A DNA stretch of 25,988 bases from Chloroflexi bacterium 13_1_40CM_68_21 (GTDB taxonomy: Bacteria > Chloroflexota > Limnocylindria > P2-11E). The notes beneath the pieces were generated by a model, which was given only the letters and a program-made list of their open reading frames with translations, was not told where the DNA came from and did not search any database. The stretch spans positions 1 through 25,988 of the forward strand of contig MNEO01000042.1 of assembly GCA_001917735.1 (NCBI GenBank). The letters are read 5' to 3'. The translations under genes and the position numbers were made by a program. The number at the start of each line of letters is the position of its first letter. The stretch's first letter is position 1. Of the stretch, positions 7,307-14,218 are shown one piece after another.

Positions 7307-9318
7307 ACGATCACCTCGCCCGCGGTGCGCACCTTTTCGCGCAAGCGGTCTTTCATCACCGCGGATCGTCTTGCGTAATGCTGCACCGCGCTGACAAATG
7401 CGGCGTGCGACCAGGTGAGCGGCGACACCGAGAGCGGCTCGCCGGTGTACGGATGGACCTGCTCCGAGAGGATTCCTGAGGGGAGCGCGCGCCGCGTGCA
7501 CCAGTCGAGGTACGCTCGCGGGCGCTCGAGGTCCTCGGCGGTCTTGGCGATCGCGATGAGGTGCTCCGCGACCCAGAGCGTCGCCACGAACCACGGATTA
7601 CCAGGCACGTTCGTGATGTCCGGCGAGACCTGAAAGTAAAAGTCGTTCTCGTACCGCGCGATCCCGCCGACCGGCGTCTTGACTGAGAGCCGCTCCTCGA
7701 TCGCGTGCATCGTCGAGATCACGCGCTCGTCGCTCGCCGGCAGGAGTCCGAAGAGGAAGATCCCGGCGAGCGAGATGTCGATCGTCGCGTCCTTCACGAT
7801 CGTGCCGTCGGCGAGGACGCTCACCGTCCGAACGAACCTGCCCCGGTCCGGATCCCACAGGTGCGTGAGCGCCGCATCGCGGATCTCCTGCGCCGCGACG
7901 GCATAGCGCTTGGCCAGCTCGTGCTGTCCGAAGGCGACCGCGAAGTTACGCGCAGCCGTGAGGCCTGCCCACACCGCGGCCGTGGTGAAGGCATGGATGC
8001 CGCGCCGCTCCTCCCAGAGGTCGAACGACGGGGCCGGCAGCTTGGTACGCGGCTCGCGGTACGTGGCCATGAAGTCGGCGCCAGTCCGGACCAGCTTTCG
8101 GTAAAGCGGTCGGATGAATTCGATGTCGCGGTCGCGCTCGTAGTGCTGCCAGAGCGCCCAGATGGGCAGGCCGGTCTCGTCCTCCTGGATCGGCAGCTCG
8201 AGCCGCCCGTCCGGCGTCGACCAGGCGTGCCAAGAGGAACCAAGCGACCCATCAGGGTTGTACTTGTGCAGCAGATAGCCCTCGCGCGTGATGAGCTCGC
8301 CGCAAAGAAAGAAAAACCGGCGGGTGACCTCACCGTACCCCGCGAGGTCCAGCGCGTCGGCGACGAGGGCCCCGTCCCGCGGCCATAGATAGGAGTACGT
8401 GTCGCGGTTGAACCGGAGTACGTCCGAGTCGTTCCCGGCGATGATCGCGCCACGGTTGTCCACCTGTGTGCGGATCACGAGCGTCGAGCGCTTGTAGAGA
8501 CGGCAGATCTCGTTGGGCAGGTGGTCGGTGATGGATTCGTCCTTGTTCGCCCAGAGGCGCCAGTAGTCCTTCGTCCGAGCGAGGAACGCGGCGGGCGTCC
8601 GCTCGCGGACGAGCTTGTCGAGCTCGCGGACATCCTCGTAGGCCTGGCCCGCGGCGATCCAGAAGACCGCGGTGGCGCTGCCTTTTGCCGGGACCGAAAC
8701 GGCCACCATACCCACGCTATCGATCGAGCCTTGCGCGACCGGATTGCGGGAGAGTTCGCCGTCCTCGGCGTCGCGCCAGGTCCCTTCTTTCCCGGGCGCG
8801 TCCTTCTGACCGATCGCGAACGAAGAGAGGCCGTACGCGCTCCCACCGCTCGATCCCGAGATGAGGAAGTAACGGCGTCCCTTGTAATGGACGACCGCCT
8901 GGGAACGCGGGTCGTAATACGCGGAGTCGCCCGTGTCGTTCCCCAAAAGGTGCGCATCGAAGTGCTGGAAGAGCCGGACTTCGCGCTCGCGCCCGGTCGT
9001 GTCCTCGACGGTCACCTCCTTGAAATAGAGATTCCGGTCGAAGTCGACGGCGTCGCGGAAGTGCAGGCTCAGGCCGAGCTTCGCATGAAGGAGCTCGGTG
9101 TCGCCGACGAGCGTTTCATGCTCGTAGTTGATGTGACGCTCCCAGCCGTCGTCGCCGGTCCACGCAAACTGTCCGTCCGTCCAGATCCCGAAGCGTGACG
9201 GCTCGCCGACCGTGTGGTTCTCGAGGCCGACGTTCGGATAGAAGATGTCGCGAAGCTGATAGCGCGCGTCGAAGGTGACGAGGAAGTCGCCGTTGCCGAG
9301 CGGAAGATCGCGCGGCAT
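7303..9318 (-). CDS. Glycoside hydrolase family 15 (glucoamylase-type)
   Basis: The product has 671 aa, with an N-terminal beta-sandwich (about residues 1-260) and a C-terminal alpha/alpha-barrel (about 290-650), the bacterial GH15 layout. The catalytic acid is expected at E436 in FDLWEER and the base at E619 in LSEQVHPYTGE; WPRDGA and EDETGLP are further family blocks. GH15 enzymes release glucose from the non-reducing ends of alpha-glucans, or act on isomaltose-type oligosaccharides or trehalose; the exact substrate is not readable here. There is no signal peptide, so it should work in the cytoplasm, for example on imported maltodextrin or storage glycogen. The aldolase gene ends 6 bases upstream and the propeller gene overlaps its stop, which supports one transcript. 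Confidence 0.93.
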   Translation of the reverse strand: MPRDLPLGNGDFLVTFDARYQLRDIFYPNVGLENHTVGEPSRFGIWTDGQFAWTGDDGWERHINYEHETLVGDTELLHAKLGLSLHFRDAVDFDRNLYFKEVTVEDTTGREREVRLFQHFDAHLLGNDTGDSAYYDPRSQAVVHYKGRRYFLISGSSGGSAYGLSSFAIGQKDAPGKEGTWRDAEDGELSRNPVAQGSIDSVGMVAVSVPAKGSATAVFWIAAGQAYEDVRELDKLVRERTPAAFLARTKDYWRLWANKDESITDHLPNEICRLYKRSTLVIRTQVDNRGAIIAGNDSDVLRFNRDTYSYLWPRDGALVADALDLAGYGEVTRRFFFLCGELITREGYLLHKYNPDGSLGSSWHAWSTPDGRLELPIQEDETGLPIWALWQHYERDRDIEFIRPLYRKLVRTGADFMATYREPRTKLPAPSFDLWEERRGIHAFTTAAVWAGLTAARNFAVAFGQHELAKRYAVAAQEIRDAALTHLWDPDRGRFVRTVSVLADGTIVKDATIDISLAGIFLFGLLPASDERVISTMHAIEERLSVKTPVGGIARYENDFYFQVSPDITNVPGNPWFVATLWVAEHLIAIAKTAEDLERPRAYLDWCTRRALPSGILSEQVHPYTGEPLSVSPLTWSHAAFVSAVQHYARRSAVMKDRLREKVRTAGEVIV

Positions 9319-9324
9319 GGCGGG

Positions 9325-10008
9325 CTAGTTGGTGGCGGGGCGCCGGGTCGCGGCCAGGTAGCGCTCCGCGTTCGCGATCACGCTCGCGACGTCGCCGCGC
9401 TCGAGGAGATCGGGGCGGATGAGTGGACCACCAACGCCGAATCCCACCACACCCGCCCGGAAGTAGTCCGGGATGTCTTCGAGCTCGATGTTGCCTGTGG
9501 CGACGAGCGGCAGATGGATGAGCGCACGCCGCACGTTGCTGATGAAGTCAGGTCCGCCGATTGCGGAGACGGGAAAGACCTTGATGAAGTCCGCGCCGAG
9601 GTCCGCCGCTTTCACCATTTCAGTCGGTGTCATGGTCCCGGGCATGCTCATCGCGTCGCGAGCGCGCGCGGCCTGGATCATCTCGGGGACGAGGGCGGCG
9701 GATACGAGAAACCGAGCACCCGCGAGCAGCGCGTCCTCGGCCTGCCTGCCCGAGAGGACGGTCCCGGCGCCCACGATCGATCCGCGCGCGGCGAAGGCGT
9801 CGTCCGTCGCGAGCTCCTCGATCACTTCGAAGGCGTCCGGAACGGTCAGCGTGATCTCGACCAGCCGAACGCCCGCCTCGCTCATGGCGCGGGCCGCCAC
9901 GCGCGCGAGATCCGGCGTCGCGGTCCGGATCACCGCGACGAGGCGGTCCTCACCGAAGATCCGGACGAGGTCCCGGCGCAGAACGAGCGGGCGCTGGGTG
10001 ATCGCCAT
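9325..10008 (-). CDS. eda: 2-keto-3-deoxy-6-phosphogluconate / 4-hydroxy-2-oxoglutarate aldolase family
   Basis: This is a 227-aa class I aldolase of the KDPG/KHG type. Visible are the catalytic glutamate E51 in LVEITLTVP, the GAGTVL loop, the Schiff-base lysine K143 in DFIKVFP, and the phosphate-binding style ATGNIELEDI and GVGGPLI. The family splits 2-keto-3-deoxy sugar acids (phosphorylated or not) into pyruvate and a C3 aldehyde. It lies 6 bases upstream of the glucoamylase and downstream of a glucose dehydrogenase, which suggests an Entner-Doudoroff-like sugar oxidation route. The start is the ATG at 10008. The 122-base gap upstream is the largest break in the cluster and may hold its own promoter, but I see no clear box. 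Confidence 0.92.
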   Translation of the reverse strand: MAITQRPLVLRRDLVRIFGEDRLVAVIRTATPDLARVAARAMSEAGVRLVEITLTVPDAFEVIEELATDDAFAARGSIVGAGTVLSGRQAEDALLAGARFLVSAALVPEMIQAARARDAMSMPGTMTPTEMVKAADLGADFIKVFPVSAIGGPDFISNVRRALIHLPLVATGNIELEDIPDYFRAGVVGFGVGGPLIRPDLLERGDVASVIANAERYLAATRRPATN

Positions 10009-10130
10009 CTAGGCCATGGTACGGGCCGGGGCGTCAAGCCAGAGCACGCGCTGCAGCTCATTGACACGGGTCAGATGAGGACGTTCGACCTCCAGCTACA
10101 TCTGCGTCAGCCGACGCGACCGAAACCCTC

Positions 10131-10718
10131 TCAACGCGCCGGGGTCCCCCCGGCCTTGGCGGCCGGCTCCCCGTCGCGCGGGGTCCCTCGGTCGCATCGG
10201 CTGAGCATCAGTCGCCGCTCCAGATCCCGCCGCCGGCGTGGTGGCACGTAATCGAGATTCGTACGGACGAAATCGAACCGGAGCGGCGGGACCCAGGTCA
10301 ATGCGTTACCAACGAAGATACGGTCGGCCCACTGAGGTGAGCGGGACCGCGCGATCGCCGCGAGCTCGGCCACGATCTCGAGCCCGTACGGTCTGATCCT
10401 GAAGCCCTTCGTGGCGCACCAGTCGACGATCGTCTCCATCAGCAGACCGTTCGCGCAGCCCGCATCGAGAAACGTGCCATCGCGATCGATCCCTTCGGCG
10501 ATGAGGCTGCGAGCGTGCACCCACGCCAGCGCGCTTCCGGAAAATCCGGACTGCGCCTGCGGTGTGGTCGCGGCGAGATACGCGGGCCGGACGATGTCGG
10601 CGACGCGGTCATGCCAACCGGCTTCGTCGATCTCGCCTCGGTCGAGTGCGGTATCGATTTCAGCAAGGAGGTGGGCCGCGCCGTCGCGGAAGCGGTACTC
10701 CGCCCCCGGGTCGCTCAC
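10131..10718 (-). CDS. Class I SAM-dependent methyltransferase-like protein with an altered C-terminus
   Basis: The ATG at 10718 overlaps the cyclase stop as ATGA. The SAM-binding motif I is FLDAGCANGLL at about residues 83-93, followed by YGLEIVAEL and FDFVRTNLDYVPP, the usual order of the Rossmann strands. At 195 aa it is short: after RRRDLERRLM, where relatives normally continue into the last strands, the frame runs through a GC-rich palindromic element that codes for GTPRDGEPAAKAGGTPA and then stops. The C-terminal 20 or so residues therefore look acquired. Function and substrate are unknown, and activity is uncertain. It sits between the cyclase and aldolase genes of the sugar cluster and may be unrelated to sugar use. 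Confidence 0.7.
   Translation of the reverse strand: MSDPGAEYRFRDGAAHLLAEIDTALDRGEIDEAGWHDRVADIVRPAYLAATTPQAQSGFSGSALAWVHARSLIAEGIDRDGTFLDAGCANGLLMETIVDWCATKGFRIRPYGLEIVAELAAIARSRSPQWADRIFVGNALTWVPPLRFDFVRTNLDYVPPRRRRDLERRLMLSRCDRGTPRDGEPAAKAGGTPAR
10141..10190. repeat. GC-rich palindromic (REP-like) element
   Basis: Two adjacent hairpins can be drawn: CCGGCC (10150-10155) with GGCCGG (10161-10166), reinforced by GGGG 10141-10144 with CCCC 10169-10172, and CCCCG (10169-10173) with CGGGG (10179-10183). GGGGTCCC occurs twice, at 10141 and 10180. There is no T-run, so it is not a typical intrinsic terminator. It lies over the 3' end of the methyltransferase gene. It may be a dispersed palindromic repeat; no second copy occurs in this window. 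Confidence 0.6.
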
Positions 10719-11356
10719 CGCTCTATGAGGAACACTCGCGCCGGCGCGCCGTCTCCGCCCAGGAGCTTGATCGGCGCGCAGACGAGGTCGTACTCGCCGG
10801 CTACGACGGAGCGCAGGTCGAGGCCCTCGATGATCACCACGTTCGCGCGGAGCAGCGTGTTGTGGACCGGATAGCCCTGCTTCTCAGGACCCTGCGGCTC
10901 GATCGAGAGGTAGTCGACGCCGACGAGCTTGACCCGGTGATCGACACACCATCGGGCGGCGCTCGCGTCGATGGCCGTGAAGTCGCGCGTGAATGGCGCG
11001 GTCGGATCCGACCACCGCTCGCTGTTGCGAGTCTTGAAGAGGAGCCTCTCCGCATCTGTCGGGATGTTCGCGCCGTCGAGCCACGTTGCCGATACGTGAC
11101 CAGTCTCGGGAAATGCGACCACCCGGCACGGGCCGACGAGCGCATCGATCGGCAGCTTATCGACGGTGTTTGCGCGCTCGATGAAGTGGACCGGCGGATC
11201 GACGTGGGTCCCGGTGTGATTCCCGAAAGTGATCAGCGAGACGTTCGCCGTATCGCCCAGCGCGATCCGGCGAAGGGGCATGAATTTGGGTCCAGGCTCG
11301 CCGGGCCAGGTGACCATGTCCGACCGCAGGACGAGCGAAACGTCGTAAACCTTCAC
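10715..11356 (-). CDS. Cyclase / kynurenine-formamidase-like metal-dependent hydrolase
   Basis: The protein has 213 aa. The family hallmark HTGTHVDPPVHF is present at about residues 48-59 (HxGTHxDxPxHF), which holds the metal ligands and catalytic histidine of the PF04199 cyclase superfamily. VGVDYLSIEP and HNTLLRANVVIIEGLDL are also typical C-terminal blocks. Members hydrolyse N-formylkynurenine, isatin and related amides or lactam-like rings. The start overlaps the glucose dehydrogenase stop (11353-11356) and its stop overlaps the methyltransferase start, so it is embedded in the sugar cluster. No other tryptophan-degradation gene is present, so a kynurenine role is not supported by context. 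A ring-opening role on a sugar lactone would fit the position but is only a guess. Confidence 0.85.
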   Translation of the reverse strand: MKVYDVSLVLRSDMVTWPGEPGPKFMPLRRIALGDTANVSLITFGNHTGTHVDPPVHFIERANTVDKLPIDALVGPCRVVAFPETGHVSATWLDGANIPTDAERLLFKTRNSERWSDPTAPFTRDFTAIDASAARWCVDHRVKLVGVDYLSIEPQGPEKQGYPVHNTLLRANVVIIEGLDLRSVVAGEYDLVCAPIKLLGGDGAPARVFLIER

Positions 11357-12438
11357 GGACGGATCTCCACCACCTGCTTTATCTGTGCCGGATCGTGCCG
11401 CAACGCTTCGGTGGCCCTCTCGAGGGGCACGCGCCGCGTGATCAGGGACAGGAGGAAGCCGGGCCAGCGCCGCTCCGTCGCCGCGAGGTCCGCGAGGCCC
11501 TGGCGGAAGTCCGCCGCGTTCGCGTTGACCGTCCCGAGGACAATCGCGTTCGAGAGGACCAGGCGCCTGTTGATCTCATCGGCCGGCACCTCCAGCGACC
11601 GCGTTCCGCCGGTGACGCTCGTGAGGATCAGCACGCCGTTCGGCCCGACGAGGTCCATCGCCGCGAACGCCACCTGCGCGCTGCCCGTGGCCTCGAGGAT
11701 GACGTCGATGTGCCCGTTTGGACCGACGACCTCGTCCAGTGACGTGACGGACGTCGCCGCGTAGCTCGCGCCGATCTTCGCGAGGAGGGAACGGCGCTCG
11801 GGCTTCTCGGTGCGCTCGACGACCGTCACGTCGAGCCCGCGGAGCCGGAGGAGGACCGCGGCAAGGATCCCCACCGGCCCGGCGCCGGTGACCAGCGCGC
11901 GCCGTGGTTCCCACACGGTCATCCGCCGCTGCGCGAACGTGACGTGGCGCCAACCTTTCTCGCTGATGGTCAGCGGCTCGAGAAGCACGGCGACATCGGC
12001 GATCTCCTCGGGCACGGGGAAGAGGTATTCGGGCCGCTCGGCGTAGCGCTCCGCGCAAAAGCCGTGCAGTCCCTCGATGCCGCGCTCGGTGTATTTGCCC
12101 CAGAGGCACATGTCCGCCTCGCCGCGCGAGCAGTTCGGACAGCCATCGGGCCTACGCACGCTCGCCACCACGGCCGCGGATTCCGAGAGCTGCGCCATCT
12201 TCCCATTCGCGCGGCGCGCGGGCCGGCTCACTCGGCCGAAGCTCTCGTGTCCGAGGATCAAGAAGTCGGAGCCGGGCGGTGCGAGCCCGTACTCGCCGCG
12301 GTCGATCTCCGCGTCGGTACCGCAAAGCCCGACCCGGACGACATCGACGACGACCTCGTCGTCGTTCGGCACCGGATCCGGGACCTCGCGCACCACACTC
12401 GTTCCAGGCTTCCTGGGTATCACGGCGAGCGCGCGCAT
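11353..12438 (-). CDS. Zinc-type medium-chain dehydrogenase, glucose 1-dehydrogenase-like
   Basis: Start at ATG 12438 gives 361 aa and MRALAVIPRKPG, the usual first strand of this group; a longer frame to 12489 would overlap pyrE. Visible are the catalytic zinc region GLCGTDAEIDRGEYG and LILGHES, the partial structural zinc loop CPNCSRGEADMC, and the Rossmann motif TGAGPVGILAAVLL at about residues 185-198. CGTDxEI with GxYG and GHE is characteristic of archaeal and bacterial glucose/aldose 1-dehydrogenases, which oxidise glucose or galactose to the lactone with NAD(P)+. It is the first gene of the minus-strand cluster. Its start codon lies only 19 bases from that of divergent pyrE, leaving almost no room for a conventional leader. 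Confidence 0.87.
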   Translation of the reverse strand: MRALAVIPRKPGTSVVREVPDPVPNDDEVVVDVVRVGLCGTDAEIDRGEYGLAPPGSDFLILGHESFGRVSRPARRANGKMAQLSESAAVVASVRRPDGCPNCSRGEADMCLWGKYTERGIEGLHGFCAERYAERPEYLFPVPEEIADVAVLLEPLTISEKGWRHVTFAQRRMTVWEPRRALVTGAGPVGILAAVLLRLRGLDVTVVERTEKPERRSLLAKIGASYAATSVTSLDEVVGPNGHIDVILEATGSAQVAFAAMDLVGPNGVLILTSVTGGTRSLEVPADEINRRLVLSNAIVLGTVNANAADFRQGLADLAATERRWPGFLLSLITRRVPLERATEALRHDPAQIKQVVEIRP

Positions 12439-12457
12439 CCGCGCAGAATACGTCGCG

Positions 12458-13060
12458 ATGCCGATCACGCCGGCCGAGGTCGAGCGCATTTTCCGCGGAT
12501 CGGGCGCACTGCGCGACGGTCATTTCGTGCTCGCCTCGGGACGGCACTCGCCGACGTATCTCGAGAAGTTCCAGGTGCTTGGGCGCCCGGTCGAGACCGA
12601 GAGGCTGTGCGGCCCTATCGCGGACTGGGCACGTCCACTCGACCTCGCGACCGTCGCGGGTCCGACGACCGGCGGGGTCATCCTCGCGCACGAGGTCGCG
12701 CGGCAGCTCGGCCTGCGCGCGGTCTACGCCGAGCGGGGTGAGAACGGGACTGGTCGTGAGTTCCGTCGGGGCTTCCCGCTCGATCGCGGGGAGCGCGTGC
12801 TCGTGGTCGACGACATCATGACCACCGGAGGCTCCGTTGAAGAGACGATGGAGGCGGTGAGAAGAGCGGGCGGGACCGTCGTCGGTGCCGCCGTCCTCGT
12901 GGACCGGTCGGGCGGAGCGGGTCGTCCCGATGTGCCGTTTCATGCGCTCTGGACCATCGCGATTCCGACCTACGCCGCGTCGGAGTGCCCGTTGTGCGCG
13001 AGGGGGTTGCCCGCGACGCACCCCGGCACCACTCCTGCTCCTGCTGGGGCCGCGCGATGA
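12458..13060 (+). CDS. pyrE: Orotate phosphoribosyltransferase
   Basis: This enzyme joins orotate to PRPP to give orotidine 5'-monophosphate, the fifth step of pyrimidine synthesis, in the cytosol. The PRPP motif VLVVDDIMTTGGS has its acidic pair at D118-D119. SGRHSPTYLEKFQVL is the substrate-loop N-terminus, GPTTGGVILAHEVAR the phosphate-binding region, and the C-terminal ECPLCARGLP is the typical cysteine pair of this long bacterial form. It has 200 aa. The start at ATG 12458 fits the family N-terminus ITPAEVERIF. There is no Shine-Dalgarno sequence; a weak GAATAC box ends six bases before the ATG, compatible with a leaderless message. The stop overlaps the next gene as ATGA (13057-13060). 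No other pyr gene is adjacent. Confidence 0.93.
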   Translation: MPITPAEVERIFRGSGALRDGHFVLASGRHSPTYLEKFQVLGRPVETERLCGPIADWARPLDLATVAGPTTGGVILAHEVARQLGLRAVYAERGENGTGREFRRGFPLDRGERVLVVDDIMTTGGSVEETMEAVRRAGGTVVGAAVLVDRSGGAGRPDVPFHALWTIAIPTYAASECPLCARGLPATHPGTTPAPAGAAR

Positions 13061-13407
13061 AAGACCTCTACAAGCTCGCCCGCACGCTGGTCTGGGTCGC
13101 GTTCTTCGCCGCGCTCTATCAGGAGCTCCGCAAGCCGGACGCCGAACGCACCTGGCATGGCAAGGTCGCGGGCGTCGTCCCGTACGACTTCCGCCTGCCC
13201 ACCATCGAACGCCTGCGCAAGGCCTACTGGGATCCCGAGAGCGAGGTGATCTTCAGCGACCACGTGTTCGGCGTGGGCTGGGCGGTGAATATCCCGGTGG
13301 CCGCGCGAAAGCTGGCGGCGGTGGTGGATCAGTACGCCGACGCGAGCCGTTCGCTGCGCGCGGGCCGCCAGCCGTCGCGCCGATCTTCCGCGCGCGAAAA
13401 CGAATGA
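13057..13407 (+). CDS. DUF5808-like small membrane-associated protein
   Basis: The start is inside the pyrE stop (ATGA), giving 116 aa. The core VVPYDFRLPTIERLRKAYWD followed by VIFSDHVFGVGWAVN, about residues 45-85, matches my memory of the DUF5808 pattern (PYDFRxPT, W-P, FGxGWxxN) found in actinobacteria and relatives, whose function is unknown. A weak hydrophobic N-terminal segment, ARTLVWVAFFAALY, may be a membrane anchor. The last 50 codons lie over the 3' part of the methyltransferase gene on the other strand, an overlap of 155 bases. The C-terminal tail SRSLRAGRQPSRRSSARENE looks disordered. Translation coupled to pyrE is likely. Confidence 0.72.
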   Translation: MKDLYKLARTLVWVAFFAALYQELRKPDAERTWHGKVAGVVPYDFRLPTIERLRKAYWDPESEVIFSDHVFGVGWAVNIPVAARKLAAVVDQYADASRSLRAGRQPSRRSSARENE

Positions 13408-14182
13408 ACGCCGGGAGCTGACGCTCCAGGTCTGCCTCGGAGCCTGCCGGGCCGCCGTCGTAGCTCGGCGAGTATTCCCAGAGCCCGTCGATGACCAGCC
13501 CCGATCGCACGCACGCGTTGACCAGGTCTCCCGTGCGGTGCCCGTATTCGAGGGTCGGCGCGCGAACGCGGACCCTCCCGAATTCCCAAGTCGGGTCGGC
13601 GATGGGGACCGCCCCGTCGTCGAAGTAGCGCATCTTGAGCCGCCACCCGGTGCCGGTCCAGCTCTCGTACATACGGATCGTGACCGGATGCATCGTCGAG
13701 AAGATGTAGAGGCCGCCGGTCGACAGCACGCGCGCGACCTCGGCGATCACGCGGGCGGCGTCCGGTACGAAAACGATCGAGTGGTTGTGGTAGACGAGGT
13801 CGAACTCGCCGTTGCCGAGCGCGGAGAGGTCGCGCATGTCCCCGCGCACGTAGGCGAGCTCCGTACCGCGACGCCGCGCGAGCCGTCGCACGGTCTCGAG
13901 CTGGCGCGAGCTGATATCGAAGAGCGTCACCTCGGCCCCGAGCTCGGCGAAGAGGATCGCGTGCCATCCACCGCCACCGGCGAGACAGAGGACGCGCTTG
14001 CCCAGAGTCTCGAACGCGCCGAGCGTGCCCTCGGTCAGCTCGTCGAGGAAACGGCGCTTTCCGGCTTTGCTCCGCGGCGGTGAGCCTTGCGGGCGTGTGT
14101 ACGGAATGCCTGCCTTCGCGAGGCGCTCCCACATGCGCTCGTTGTGCGCGGCGACCTCGTCGACGGCGACGCGTTTCGGCAC
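13253..14182 (-). CDS. SAM-dependent methyltransferase with an abnormal C-terminal tail
   Basis: GTG start, 309 aa. Motif I is VLCLAGGGGWHAILFAELG at about residues 62-80, followed by VTLFDIS (acidic residue of motif II), GDMRDLS, and FDLVYHNHSIVFVPD, the order of a class I methyltransferase acting on a small molecule or on an unknown acceptor. The natural end is probably near LPAFIRFRARK (about residue 265). The remaining 45 residues (rich in Pro, Arg and Gly, ending PPSPRRTRGR) are read antisense through the DUF5808-like gene and look like run-on after loss of a stop codon. A CACAAT box lies exactly six bases before the GTG start (14194 to 14189), suggesting leaderless transcription. The substrate is unknown. 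Confidence 0.82.
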   Translation of the reverse strand: MPKRVAVDEVAAHNERMWERLAKAGIPYTRPQGSPPRSKAGKRRFLDELTEGTLGAFETLGKRVLCLAGGGGWHAILFAELGAEVTLFDISSRQLETVRRLARRRGTELAYVRGDMRDLSALGNGEFDLVYHNHSIVFVPDAARVIAEVARVLSTGGLYIFSTMHPVTIRMYESWTGTGWRLKMRYFDDGAVPIADPTWEFGRVRVRAPTLEYGHRTGDLVNACVRSGLVIDGLWEYSPSYDGGPAGSEADLERQLPAFIRFRARKIGATAGGPRAANGSRRRTDPPPPPAFARPPGYSPPSPRRTRGR

Positions 14183-14218
14183 GGTCGAATTGTGGCCGCA
14201 ATATGCTCCTCGGCGCTC

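Noticed and set aside
10013..10095. Short coding-like minus-strand frame (LEVERPHLTRVNELQRVLWLDAP) between aldolase and methyltransferase
   Set aside because: Only 28 codons after a stop, no start codon or ribosome site, and not in the methyltransferase frame; possibly an old gene remnant, but I cannot support it.
10141..10172. Intrinsic transcription terminator for the upstream minus-strand genes
   Set aside because: A stable hairpin exists, but there is no T-run on either side and it lies within an open frame, so it is recorded as a palindromic repeat instead.
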